Positions 17,338 to 26,193 of a DNA stretch of 64,000 nucleotides are shown here, in pieces. Each line of letters begins with the position of its first letter. The stretch's first letter is position 1. Below the pieces are notes generated by a model. It was not told the DNA's origin and ran no database searches. It saw nothing but the letters and a program-made list of their open reading frames with translations. Position numbers and translations under genes: made by a program. Source of the stretch: an uncultured Clostridia bacterium (GTDB taxonomy: Bacteria; Bacillota; Clostridia; Lachnospirales; Lachnospiraceae); assembly GCA_937895705.1 (NCBI GenBank), contig CALBKM010000042.1:1-64000 (forward strand), written 5' to 3'.

Positions 17338-19101
17338 TTACAACGTATATCGTTTTCTGTATTCCGTATAACGTTTATGGAACGGCGTATTCTCTCCCTT
17401 TGCCAGCTTATGAATATAATTGTGCATCTCAAAGTCATGTTCGGCAGTCTGAATCAGACAAGCCGCAATATTGGAGCAATGATCCGCAACACGCTCAAAA
17501 TCCGTGGTTAAATCGGACAGTACAAAACCAAGTTCGATGGTACACTTACCTTCCCGCAGACGAGTCACATGACGTTTCTTTAACTCGTCTCTCAAATCAT
17601 CTACCACTTCCTCTAACGGTTCCACCAGAACCGCCTCGTCCATATCTTCCTTTATAAAACTTTCCAAAGACAAACGGAGAATTTCACGCACCGCATCCGC
17701 AAACGTTGCAATTTCCTTTGCTCCTTCCGCAGAAAATGCCATGTTTTTCCGGTGCATTTCCTCTGCACTCTCCGCAATGTTTACCGCATGGTCGGAAATG
17801 CGTTCCATATCTCCGATACAGTGAAGCAACATAGAAAGAGCCGCACTGTCCTTTACCGAATGATCCTTACTGCTCAATTTCACAAGATACTGTCCCAGAT
17901 GGTCTTCAAACCGGTCTGCTTCCGACTCCAGTTCAAACACTTTTGCCGCTATTGTTTCATCATAGCCCTCCAATAAATCCATGGAACAACCCAGTGCTTC
18001 CCCCGCGATTTCCGCCATGTGATTTGCCACCACTTTACAATGCTCTACCGCCAACGCAGGAGTCTCCAAAAAGCGCTCGTCCAACAACTGTAACTGTTGT
18101 TCAAACTTCTCTCTTGTCTTGTCCTTCTTCTCCTTTACAGTCAAAATCGCAAGTTTCTCCAAAAGTTTTGAAAACGGAAGCAATAAAAATGTTGCAAATA
18201 CATTAAAACAGGTATGGACTGTTGCAATTCCCGCCGGATTTGCCGCAGTATCCAAAAACGCAAACTCAACAAACGCATTAACTCCGTAAAACGCAAGCAT
18301 AAACGCCACTGTGCCGATTAAATTAAAATACAAATGCACCAAAGCCGCACGTTTCGCATTGGTCTTTGCTCCGATTGCGGAAATCAATGCCGTTACACAG
18401 GTACCGATGTTCTGACCCATAATAATCGGAAGTGCCGTTGCAAACGGTACTTGTCCGGTGGTACAAAGAGCCTGCAAAATACCTACGGAAGCGGAAGAAC
18501 TCTGGATAATCGCAGTTAAAACCGCGCCGGCCAGCATGCCCAGAATCGGATTCGAAAACATCAGAAGGATGTTGGTGAATTCGGGAACATCACGTAATCC
18601 TTCCACCGCACCGCTCATGGCATCCATACCAACCATAAGGATAGCAAACCCTACCAGAATCATACCAAGGTTCTTTTTCTTCTCGCTTTTAAGAAACATA
18701 ATAAAAATCACACCGATCAGTGCAAGAACCGTCGTAAAGTTTGTCGGCTTTAACAACTGCATAAAGACACTGTCGCCTTCAATACTTGTCAAGCTTAAAA
18801 TCCATGCAGTCATGGTTGTACCGATATTGGCACCCATGATAATACTGATGGCCTGTGAAAGCTTCATAATACCGGAGTTTACAAAACCGACCACCATAAC
18901 CGTAGTTGCGGATGACGACTGAATCACAGCGGTTACCGCCGCACCCAGTAAGACTCCCTTTAACGGATTGGAAGTAAGCTTCTCCAAAATACGTTCCAAA
19001 CGTCCGCCGGACATTTTTTCCAAGCCTTCTCCCAGTAAATGCATTCCGTATAAAAACAATGCCAAACCACCAATCATCGACAACACATCAAAAATATCCA
19101 T
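17338..19101 (-). CDS. Na/phosphate cotransporter with PhoU domain
   Basis: 587 residues. The first part (1-310) carries the two inverted Na/Pi repeats, each with a QSSSA motif (VIQSSSATTVMVVG near 60 and IIQSSSASVG near 195). A cytoplasmic PhoU-like helical domain fills residues 345-570. This is the NptA/YjbB type, which moves phosphate with sodium; the PhoU part is thought to regulate flux. A TTAACG-N5-TTAACG repeat lies upstream, suggesting phosphate control. ATG 19101. Confidence 0.94.
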   Translation of the reverse strand: MDIFDVLSMIGGLALFLYGMHLLGEGLEKMSGGRLERILEKLTSNPLKGVLLGAAVTAVIQSSSATTVMVVGFVNSGIMKLSQAISIIMGANIGTTMTAWILSLTSIEGDSVFMQLLKPTNFTTVLALIGVIFIMFLKSEKKKNLGMILVGFAILMVGMDAMSGAVEGLRDVPEFTNILLMFSNPILGMLAGAVLTAIIQSSSASVGILQALCTTGQVPFATALPIIMGQNIGTCVTALISAIGAKTNAKRAALVHLYFNLIGTVAFMLAFYGVNAFVEFAFLDTAANPAGIATVHTCFNVFATFLLLPFSKLLEKLAILTVKEKKDKTREKFEQQLQLLDERFLETPALAVEHCKVVANHMAEIAGEALGCSMDLLEGYDETIAAKVFELESEADRFEDHLGQYLVKLSSKDHSVKDSAALSMLLHCIGDMERISDHAVNIAESAEEMHRKNMAFSAEGAKEIATFADAVREILRLSLESFIKEDMDEAVLVEPLEEVVDDLRDELKKRHVTRLREGKCTIELGFVLSDLTTDFERVADHCSNIAACLIQTAEHDFEMHNYIHKLAKGENTPFHKRYTEYRKRYTL

Positions 19102-19154
19102 GTTTCACCAAACCGTTTTGTCTGCGGTCTTTCTCCTTTATTTTTTGCAACATT

Positions 19155-19209
19155 ATTTTACCAATAAATTGTGAAGAATCCCAGAAAAAACGCGTTAAGA
19201 AAACGTTAA
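19155..19209 (-). promoter_or_regulatory. Pho-box-like direct repeat and -10 of the Na/Pi gene
   Basis: On the minus strand TTAACG (19204-19209), 5 bp, TTAACG (19193-19198): an 11-bp phased direct repeat that resembles the TT(A/C/T)ACA-type PhoP site of Firmicutes apart from the last base. A TAAAAT -10 (19155-19160) follows about 33 bp downstream with no good -35, as expected of an activated promoter. Confidence 0.5.
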
Positions 19210-19216
19210 GGTTTTG

Positions 19217-19278
19217 TGTGCAGGCCTCGCGCTTTGCCTGCACGTAAAGAAGGAGCCACAGAAACTTCTGTGACTCCT
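19217..19278 (-). terminator. two tandem hairpins after the GntR gene
   Basis: AGGAGCCACAG/CTGTGACTCCT (19251-19278) follows the GntR stop and is followed on the minus strand by TTCTTT; a second stem GTGCAGGC/GCCTGCAC lies at 19219-19242. The first is a good terminator, the second a weak one. Confidence 0.65.
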
Positions 19279-19293
19279 TTTCTTAACCTAGTC

Positions 19294-19962
19294 CTACAAA
19301 CCCAACTTCTCGATATTCTCAATGGTACGGATAATATGCTCGTGAGCAAGCTTTTCCGCCAATTCCTTGTCTCTGGAACGAATGGCATTTAATATTGCCG
19401 TATGCTCCGCTGTGGATCGCTTTGCACGTTCCTCCATGGAGAGGGTGATTTTTCTGACGCGCTCCACATAATGGTGGAATACGGAAAGTTCATGCTCCAA
19501 AATCTTGCTTCCGCACGCACTGTAAATCAGCTTATGGAACTTACTGTCCAGTTCCACCACCTGCTCAAAGTGCCCCTTACTTGTATGGAATTCGGACAAG
19601 TAAATCACCTCTTCAATAGCATCCAGCTGCTCGTCGGTTACATGCTCGCAAGCCCAACGGGCACACAATCCCTCCAGATAGGAACGGATGGTGTAAATGT
19701 CATGGATATCCTTTTCGGAAATACCGGTGACGTAAGCGCCCTTATTCGGAATGATACTTACAAGACCTTCCAACTCCAGCTGACGAAGGGCCTCACGAAC
19801 CGGAGTCCGGCTGACGCCGAGCTCCGCCCCGATGGTATTTTCCTTTAATTCTTCATTTTCTTCATATCTGCCCGACAAAATGCCCTCCCGGATATGGTTG
19901 AATACACGTCCCCGTAAGGAATACTTATCATCCTTGTCGTTTTGCAGCTTGGCATCGCTCAT
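19294..19962 (-). CDS. GntR/FCD family transcriptional regulator
   Basis: 222 residues: an N-terminal winged helix (about 15-80, ENTIGAELGVSRTPVREALRQLELEGLV) and an all-helical FCD effector domain (90-222) with the metal-ligand-type histidines in SKFHKLIYSACG and the later EHTAILNAI. FCD regulators usually sense carboxylates. The start is ATG 19962 with GAGGAGG, 19 bp after the isocitrate dehydrogenase stop, so it is the last gene of that operon. It probably represses the operon through the palindrome at 22667-22678. Confidence 0.92.
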   Translation of the reverse strand: MSDAKLQNDKDDKYSLRGRVFNHIREGILSGRYEENEELKENTIGAELGVSRTPVREALRQLELEGLVSIIPNKGAYVTGISEKDIHDIYTIRSYLEGLCARWACEHVTDEQLDAIEEVIYLSEFHTSKGHFEQVVELDSKFHKLIYSACGSKILEHELSVFHHYVERVRKITLSMEERAKRSTAEHTAILNAIRSRDKELAEKLAHEHIIRTIENIEKLGL

Positions 19963-19981
19963 AGGGCGACCTCCTCTTCTA

Positions 19982-21142
19982 TTACATCTTCTCGATGGTT
20001 TCCATGATGTAATCCGCAAACTGCGCTCCGGTAGCACCGGTATCGCGTCCGGTCATCACAAGCTTCTTCTCGGTTACGGTACAAATATCAAGTGCTGCGT
20101 AAAGCTTATTCGCCTTATCATTAAAGCCAATATGTGCAAGAAGCATTGCTGCCGCACGGATTACGCTGCACGGATCTGCATAAATGTCTCTGCCTTCCTT
20201 TACCATACGCGGTGCGGAGCCGTGAATTGCCTCGAACATTGCGTACTTCTTACCGATATTTGCACTGCCTGCGGTACCTACTCCACCCTGGAATTCCGCT
20301 GCCTCGTCGGTAATAATATCGCCGTACAGGTTCGGAAGTACCACAACCTGGAAATCTCTTCTTCTCTTCTCATCCACAAGCTTAGCGGTCATGATGTCAA
20401 TGTACCACTCGTCTGCGGTAATATCCGGGTAATCCTTAGCAATCTCACGGAACGCTTCAAGGAACTTACCGTCGGTGGTCTTAATGATATTTGCCTTGGT
20501 TACGGCGCTGACTCTGGTCTTGCCGTTTGCCTTTGCAAACTCAAATGCCGCACGAATAATTCTGTCACAGCCCTGGGAGGTAACTACGGTAAAGTCTACA
20601 CCGAGATCCTCGGTTACATGAACACCCTTGCTGCCCACAGCGTAAGCCCCCTCGGTATTCTCACGATAGAAGGTCCAGTCAATGCCCTGCTCCGGAATAC
20701 GAACCGGTCTTACATTTGCGAACAAGTCAAGAGCCTTACGCATTGCCACGTTTGCACTCTCTACGTTCGGCCACGGATCCCCCTTCTGCGGAGTGGTGGT
20801 CGGTCCCTTCAAAATAACGTCACAGGTCTTTAACTCTTCCAGTACCGCCGGCGGAATTGCTGCATTCTCAGCCACACGACGTTCGATGGTAAGACCTTCG
20901 ATATTCTTAATCAGTACCTTACCGGATGCAATTTCATCCTTTAACAGATACTCCATAATTCTCTGTGCTTGACCGGTAATTGCCGGACCGATACCGTCAC
21001 CGCCGCAAACGCCGATGGTAATTTGGTCCAGTGCCTTGTAATCCACAAAGTCTCCCTGCTTCTTCATTTCCTCTACTCTTGCCAACTGCTCGGTCAAAAG
21101 CTTGCCGAATGCTTCCTTTGCTGCTTCAATCTTAGCCTGCAT
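19982..21142 (-). CDS. isocitrate dehydrogenase (NAD type), isocitrate/isopropylmalate family
   Basis: 386 residues with the family signatures GGDGIGPAI, FYRENTEGAYAVGSKG, the NIIKTTDGKF segment and NLYGDIITDEAAEFQGGVGTAGSANIG. It oxidatively decarboxylates a 2R,3S-hydroxyacid. Because the upstream partner is a Re-citrate-synthase-like gene, isocitrate to 2-oxoglutarate is the likely reaction rather than isopropylmalate or homoisocitrate oxidation. The N-terminal 30 residues form an extra helical extension compared with the short isopropylmalate enzymes. No aconitase gene is inside the window. Confidence 0.85.
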   Translation of the reverse strand: MQAKIEAAKEAFGKLLTEQLARVEEMKKQGDFVDYKALDQITIGVCGGDGIGPAITGQAQRIMEYLLKDEIASGKVLIKNIEGLTIERRVAENAAIPPAVLEELKTCDVILKGPTTTPQKGDPWPNVESANVAMRKALDLFANVRPVRIPEQGIDWTFYRENTEGAYAVGSKGVHVTEDLGVDFTVVTSQGCDRIIRAAFEFAKANGKTRVSAVTKANIIKTTDGKFLEAFREIAKDYPDITADEWYIDIMTAKLVDEKRRRDFQVVVLPNLYGDIITDEAAEFQGGVGTAGSANIGKKYAMFEAIHGSAPRMVKEGRDIYADPCSVIRAAAMLLAHIGFNDKANKLYAALDICTVTEKKLVMTGRDTGATGAQFADYIMETIEKM

Positions 21143-21220
21143 GTTTATATCCTCCTTGTGTAACTTTTAAATAATACTGTTATATTTCTGTCGGGATAAC
21201 TCCGAATCAGTGTTTATTGC

Positions 21221-22630
21221 TTACAACTCTACGGTAACCTCCGGAAGGTCCACACCATATTCACCCTTATACTGATTAATCATAGCTACCAACTCCGCAT
21301 CGGTCATAACCGTAATACGGCCATCCTCGTACTCTTTATCTACCAGTTCCTTAATCTTATGAACCAACAGATTGGACTTATCCAACGCCGCATCTCCCTT
21401 CAAACGATAGAAGGTGTTCATCCAGTGTGCAATACCCGCAAGACCGGAGGTATTGGACACCGAAACCAGAACCGGACGATTTAAGAACTTCTCGGTATCA
21501 AAAATATTGTAAATCTCCTCATTCTTAAGAAGTCCGTCCGCATGAATTCCCGCACGGGTTACATTAAAATTCTTACCGACAAACGGAGTTCTGTGCGGAA
21601 TCTTGTAACCGATCTCCTTCTTATAGTATTCCGCAAGCTCGGTAATCACCGTAGTATCCATACCGTCCAAGGTACCCTTAAGCTGTGCGTATTCAAATAC
21701 CATTGCCTCCAACGGTGTATTACCGGTACGCTCACCGATACCGAACAATGAACAGTTAATACCGGATGCACCGTATAACCAAGCGGTGGTGGAATTGGAA
21801 ACCGCCTTGTAGAAATCATTGTGTCCGTGCCACTCCAAAAGTTCGGACGGCACACCCGCATGGGTCATCAAACCGTAGATAATGCCCTGTACGGAACGCG
21901 GAATTACCGCACCCGGGAAGTTCACACCGTAACCCATGGTATCACAGGCACGAATCTTTACCGGAATATTGTACTCAAAGCCCAGCTTCATAAGCTCGAA
22001 ACAGAACGGAATTACAAAACCGTAAATATCGGAACGGGTAATGTCCTCTAAGTGACAACGCGGGGCCACACCGGTTTCCAGACACTCACGCACCACATTT
22101 AAGTAATGCTCCATCGCCTGAGATCTTGTCATCTTCATCTTATAGAAAATATGATAGTCGGAGCAGCTCACCAAGATACCTGTTTCCTTCAAGCCGATTT
22201 CCTTTACCAACTCGAAATCCTTCTTGCTGGCACGAATCCAGGAGGTTACCTCCGGGAACTCATAGCCCCTCTCCAAACACTTATAAACCGCATCTCTGTC
22301 CTTCTTACTGTAAAGGAAAAACTCACTCTGACGGATAATGCCGTTCGGGCCGCCCAAACGATGCAGATAATCGAAAATCGTTACAATCTGCTCCGTTGTA
22401 TACGGCGCTCTGGACTGCTGTCCGTCGCGGAAGGTCGTATCCGTAATCCAGATTTCCTCCGGAAAACAATGGGGTACAATACGATCGTTAAATGCAATCT
22501 TCGGAACCTCATCATACGGGAATAAGTTCCGGAATACATTCGGGGTCTTCACATCCACAAGCTCATACATGTGCTCCTCTAAAGAGAGCAAATTGTTATG
22601 AGGATTGCGATATACTTTTCTGTTTTCCAT
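21221..22630 (-). CDS. Re-citrate synthase-like (isopropylmalate/homocitrate synthase family)
   Basis: 469 residues of the DRE-TIM metallolyase family. Residues near 65 read ITDTTFRDGQQSR (catalytic Arg-Asp), and LEWHGHNDFYKAV plus GIGERTGN give the metal histidines and the family glycine motif. Unlike true isopropylmalate synthase it has no C-terminal leucine-regulatory domain. The text GIIRQSEFFLYSKKDRDAV and VSCSDYHIF resembles the clostridial Re-citrate synthases first described in Clostridium kluyveri. With the neighbouring dehydrogenase it would make 2-oxoglutarate for glutamate. ATG 22630 was chosen over 22657 because AAAGGAG lies between them. Confidence 0.8.
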   Translation of the reverse strand: MENRKVYRNPHNNLLSLEEHMYELVDVKTPNVFRNLFPYDEVPKIAFNDRIVPHCFPEEIWITDTTFRDGQQSRAPYTTEQIVTIFDYLHRLGGPNGIIRQSEFFLYSKKDRDAVYKCLERGYEFPEVTSWIRASKKDFELVKEIGLKETGILVSCSDYHIFYKMKMTRSQAMEHYLNVVRECLETGVAPRCHLEDITRSDIYGFVIPFCFELMKLGFEYNIPVKIRACDTMGYGVNFPGAVIPRSVQGIIYGLMTHAGVPSELLEWHGHNDFYKAVSNSTTAWLYGASGINCSLFGIGERTGNTPLEAMVFEYAQLKGTLDGMDTTVITELAEYYKKEIGYKIPHRTPFVGKNFNVTRAGIHADGLLKNEEIYNIFDTEKFLNRPVLVSVSNTSGLAGIAHWMNTFYRLKGDAALDKSNLLVHKIKELVDKEYEDGRITVMTDAELVAMINQYKGEYGVDLPEVTVEL

Positions 22631-22631
22631 A

Positions 22632-22639
22632 TGTATACA
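22632..22639 (-). promoter_or_regulatory. second GTATAC half-palindrome near the start codon
   Basis: TGTATACA lies between the ribosome site and the ATG of the Re-citrate synthase-like gene. It repeats the core of the operator 28 bp upstream and could be an auxiliary GntR site. Confidence 0.45.
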
Positions 22640-22666
22640 CGCTCCTTTATCATCCACTATCGAATC

Positions 22667-22695
22667 ATTGTATACAATTATACGTTTAATGTCAA
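22667..22695 (-). promoter_or_regulatory. promoter with overlapping GTATAC operator
   Basis: On the minus strand TTGACA (22690-22695), 17-bp spacer, TACAAT (22667-22672). The -10 is half of a perfect 12-bp palindrome ATTGTATACAAT (22667-22678), the kind of site bound by FCD-type GntR repressors. The GntR gene that ends this operon is the obvious candidate regulator. Confidence 0.75.
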
Positions 22696-22702
22696 GGGAA
22701 AT

Positions 22703-23182
22703 TTACTTACTGAACTCTTTGAGTCTCTCCGCAATGGTCTTATTATAATTCTCCACCTTACGCTCGTACTCCGTCTCCATGTACTCAGAGTGAAGTAAAA
22801 AGTCAGCCGTTGCCAGATTGTTGGCAATCGGAATGTCGTATACGAGAGCAATTCTGAGAAGTGCCTTTACGTCCGGGTCATGAGGCTGTGCCGCAAGCGG
22901 GTCCCAGAAAAACACCACAAAATCGATGTTGCCTTCCACGATGCGGGAACCGATCTGCTGGTCTCCACCGAGCGGTCCGCTGTTGTAACCCTTTACCGGA
23001 AGACCGGTCTTTTCCGCAATGAGACGGGCTGTCGTACCGGTGCCGCTTAAGAAATGCCGTTGCAAAATCTCCTTGTTTCGCTCGCACCATTCTACCAGTT
23101 CCTGCTTCTTGCCGTCATGGGCAATAAGCGCAATACGCTTTTGTTTGCCGATGGTAAATTTAATAAAATCCGCTGCTTCCAT
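22703..23182 (-). CDS. mgsA: methylglyoxal synthase
   Basis: Turns dihydroxyacetone phosphate into methylglyoxal, relieving phosphate-starved glycolysis. The 159-residue protein has IALIAHDGKK, SGTGTTARLI, the phosphate-binding YNSGPLGGDQQIG and FFWDPLAAQPHDPDV with the catalytic aspartate (the Asp in GGDQQ) and the conserved His. It lies 80 bp downstream of an uncharacterised membrane protein on the same strand. ATG 23182 behind AGGAG. Confidence 0.97.
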   Translation of the reverse strand: MEAADFIKFTIGKQKRIALIAHDGKKQELVEWCERNKEILQRHFLSGTGTTARLIAEKTGLPVKGYNSGPLGGDQQIGSRIVEGNIDFVVFFWDPLAAQPHDPDVKALLRIALVYDIPIANNLATADFLLHSEYMETEYERKVENYNKTIAERLKEFSK

Positions 23183-23262
23183 ATTAGTTCTCCTTTTTCT
23201 TTTTAAATATTTACGTTAACTTTTGCCTGTTTTTATGTATCACTTATACCGTTTTGTCCGGC

Positions 23263-24408
23263 TTACTTCCTACCCTTCTTTTTCCCTTTTTTCTCCTGCA
23301 CACCGCTCTCCTTTTCCTCTCTCTTTGCAAGAGCGAAATTACGATACTCCGTCGGAAGAAGTCCCGAGTTTATCATAGACGCCAGTGTCGTCTCAAACTC
23401 GCCGTAAGGCACTGCAGGGTCCGCAAGGCTGTCAATCACCTGTTCCACCCGTTCCTTATATTCCTGCAACGTCAGGATTCCGTCCCTCCAAAGGAAGGAA
23501 TCCACAAATACCTTTTTATAGTACGGACTGAGATTCAGCTCTGAAAGTCTCCGATCCGCAATCTCTATCCGGAAAGAAAACAGTTTCTTCAGCTCATTGA
23601 CCGAGGTAGATGTAAATTTAATATCTTCATCCAGCACATAAAGATTTTTCATCAACACCGTCCGTCCGCCGATCTCTTTCTTTTGATAGCGCGGCAAATA
23701 CGGCGTAAATGCCTTTTTCATCACTTCACTTTCCCGCAGCTCCACATACTCATTGGAAGCCTTTACCGCAATCCCCCGCTCCACTTCCATCTCTTGCAAC
23801 CGTGAAAGCGGCCGTTCCAACATGCGGGGCTTCCGGTCGATTAAAAGAACCTTTAATTTCCCATCCTCCACCCATGCAAATCCCGGCACCTGCCGGATAC
23901 GCTCCGGAATACATAAATCAATCACAACCGGTACATGTTCCTGCTTTACTTTATAACGAATGAGCAGTCTTTTTAGTTTTTCTACGGTCATGGACGCCAG
24001 CGCATTTTCTCCGAATTCCTCCTCGTCCTCCCGTTCCCGTTCTTCCTGTTCCTTTGCCTCCCGCTCTTCCTTTTTTTGTTCCTTTTTACTCTTTTTCTTC
24101 TTTTCCCCTTCGAAATCTCCGTCCTTCTCGTTTTCCGCTTCGCTATCGCCTTTTTCTCTCTTTTCTTTCCCTCTCCCCTGAGCGTTCCCGGTTGCTCCGC
24201 CGTTTTTCACTACCAGTGCCACATCCTTGGCCATTGCCGCCGCAATAATCGCTGTCACAACGGCTCCCAGTCCCGGCATAAACGACAGCGTCCCTACAGC
24301 TACCGCAGAAAGAACAACGGTCGCTAAAATCAACCCGGTTTCCCACAACAAAAAGGACCTTGTACGACTGTCCCCGTGCAATAATGTATTCCAAATTTTA
24401 CGCAGCAT
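23263..24408 (-). CDS. uncharacterised protein with N-terminal membrane hairpin and charged linker
   Basis: 381 residues. Two hydrophobic helices near the N-terminus (about 25-45 and 50-72) are followed by a very acidic/basic linker rich in E, K and R (about 75-145). The rest (150-365) is a soluble alpha/beta region of unknown family (for example FAWVEDGKLKVLLIDRKP), ending in a basic GKKKGRK tail. The start is ATG 24408 behind GGGAG; the longer reading to 24489 lacks one. No function recognised. It precedes mgsA. Confidence 0.7.
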   Translation of the reverse strand: MLRKIWNTLLHGDSRTRSFLLWETGLILATVVLSAVAVGTLSFMPGLGAVVTAIIAAAMAKDVALVVKNGGATGNAQGRGKEKREKGDSEAENEKDGDFEGEKKKKSKKEQKKEEREAKEQEEREREDEEEFGENALASMTVEKLKRLLIRYKVKQEHVPVVIDLCIPERIRQVPGFAWVEDGKLKVLLIDRKPRMLERPLSRLQEMEVERGIAVKASNEYVELRESEVMKKAFTPYLPRYQKKEIGGRTVLMKNLYVLDEDIKFTSTSVNELKKLFSFRIEIADRRLSELNLSPYYKKVFVDSFLWRDGILTLQEYKERVEQVIDSLADPAVPYGEFETTLASMINSGLLPTEYRNFALAKREEKESGVQEKKGKKKGRK

Positions 24409-24641
24409 ACCGTTCTCCCTTCTTTTGCATTTATATTCTCCTATTAAATCATACAATATTATTTCTCTCCCCGCAAGAGATTCCTTCACAAAATTGTCGT
24501 TTCTTCCTACCGCCCCGACAAAGATTCCCTTTCCATAAATTTAACGTTAAATTTTCGTCGCTTTCTCCCGAATCATTGCGAAAAAAAAATAAACATGCTA
24601 TACTGATTATAAGAAGGTTTGATTTTCCGGGGAGGTCGTGT

Positions 24642-26099
24642 ATGAAAGAAAAGTATTCCAATCATTTGCGTTGGGCAATTACCGCCGTTTGTACGGTTTC
24701 CGTATGTCTGATTGTTTTTTTCCTATTGTTTCGTTCCAAAGAACTGGTAGAGTTTTTCAAAAAACTCAGCAATATTTTAATGCCGGTTATTATCGGTGCG
24801 GTTATTGCGTATCTGGTGAACCCCCTTGCCAATTTTCTGGACGGACTGTTGATAAAGCTTTTTCTGCGCATGAAACTCTCTTCAAAAAAAGCCCAGGGAA
24901 TTTCTCTATGGATTTCCGTTTTTCTTTCCATGGCAGCTTTCCTTTTTCTGGTATACTTTTTGATATCCCTTATTTTACCGGAACTGTATCAAAACATCAA
25001 AAACTTCGTTTCAAACTTTGAAGGATACGTAACCACCATTACTACCTGGTTTTCCGAACTGGAAATATTAAAAGAAAATCCGGAGCTCTATAATAACCTG
25101 TCCACTACCCTGGATAAAATGCTGGAGTCTGTCGGCGACTGGCTCAGCAGCTCCTTACTTACCGGTTTATCCGGTATTGTAACCGGTCTCACCTTCCGTA
25201 TCATCGGTTTCTTTAACATCGTTCTCGATGTTGTGGTCGGTTTAATTGTCTCGGTTTATATTTTGTCCAGCAAACGAAAATACACTGCAAAGGCAAAACG
25301 TTTTACCTATGTCCTTTTTAAACCGCAGACCGCAAATACGGTCCTTACCATTGCTTCCCGGTGTAATAAAATCTTCAGCGGTTTTATCTCCGGAAAGCTT
25401 TTGGATTCCCTGATTATCGGCATGATGTGTTTTATCGGACTCTCTCTTTTAAAAATGCCGTATGCCTTACTTGTCAGTGTTATCGTAGGTATTACAAATG
25501 TGATTCCGTTTTTCGGTCCGTTTATCGGTGCCATTCCATCTGCAATACTGATTCTTTTATCCGACCCTACAAACCTGAAACCGGTAATTATTTTTGTGAT
25601 TTTTATTATCTGTCTTCAGCAGTTCGACGGCAATATTTTAGGTCCGAAAATTCTCGGTGACTCCACCGGTATCTCGGCTCTGATGGTAGTGGTTTCCATT
25701 ACCATCGGCGGCGGTTTCTTCGGTTTTATGGGCATGTTCCTTGGTGTACCGACGTTTGCGGTACTCAGCTACCTGTTAAAATGTTTTATTCATTATCGGT
25801 TGAGAAAGAAGGGACTTCCTCCGGAACACGAGAACTATATTCACCTGACCTCCATTGATGCTCAGGCGGGCGAACTGCATTATTGTACCCCGGCTATCAT
25901 TTCCCCTTCCGGTGTCGATGAGACCTATACAAAACCGTTTAAGGCTCCCGCTCCGGAAAACACCTCCTTCTCCGACACGGTACACGCCAACGAGCAGGTT
26001 CTAAAAGCAAAAGCACAAACATTCAAAACTCCCCGCACAAAAAAAGGGAAAGGCAAAGGAACCGTCAGTCAAAAAGACGATTCCGAGGAAAAACAGTAA
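24642..26099 (+). CDS. AI-2E family transporter (PerM-like permease)
   Basis: 485 residues with about eight membrane helices: one near 12-32, two around 47-100, then after a roughly 100-residue soluble loop the block at 200-370 with the conserved FISGKLLDSLIIG, NVIPFFGPFIGAIP and QQFDGNILGPKILGDSTG motifs. Family members export diverse solutes and some act as sodium/proton antiporters; the substrate here is unknown. The C-terminal 80 residues are a polar, basic tail. Start is ATG 24642 behind GGGGAGG. Confidence 0.92.
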   Translation: MKEKYSNHLRWAITAVCTVSVCLIVFFLLFRSKELVEFFKKLSNILMPVIIGAVIAYLVNPLANFLDGLLIKLFLRMKLSSKKAQGISLWISVFLSMAAFLFLVYFLISLILPELYQNIKNFVSNFEGYVTTITTWFSELEILKENPELYNNLSTTLDKMLESVGDWLSSSLLTGLSGIVTGLTFRIIGFFNIVLDVVVGLIVSVYILSSKRKYTAKAKRFTYVLFKPQTANTVLTIASRCNKIFSGFISGKLLDSLIIGMMCFIGLSLLKMPYALLVSVIVGITNVIPFFGPFIGAIPSAILILLSDPTNLKPVIIFVIFIICLQQFDGNILGPKILGDSTGISALMVVVSITIGGGFFGFMGMFLGVPTFAVLSYLLKCFIHYRLRKKGLPPEHENYIHLTSIDAQAGELHYCTPAIISPSGVDETYTKPFKAPAPENTSFSDTVHANEQVLKAKAQTFKTPRTKKGKGKGTVSQKDDSEEKQ

Positions 26100-26143
26100 G
26101 CTTTTCTCTCATTCCGAATCTTTTTTGTGATTCCACACAAAAA

Positions 26144-26182
26144 GCGGAGATTCGATGCATCCGTATCGAATCTCCGTTTTTA
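26144..26182. terminator. bidirectional terminator between AI-2E gene and scfB
   Basis: GCGGAGATTCGAT...ATCGAATCTCCG with an A-rich run before and TTTTTATTTT after. It closes the convergent AI-2E (plus) and SCIFF maturase (minus) genes. Confidence 0.88.
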
Positions 26183-26193
26183 TTTTGCTGATT

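Noticed and set aside
19832..20833. 333-codon plus-strand frame opposite isocitrate dehydrogenase
   Set aside because: Antisense shadow of a strongly recognisable enzyme, no ribosome site.
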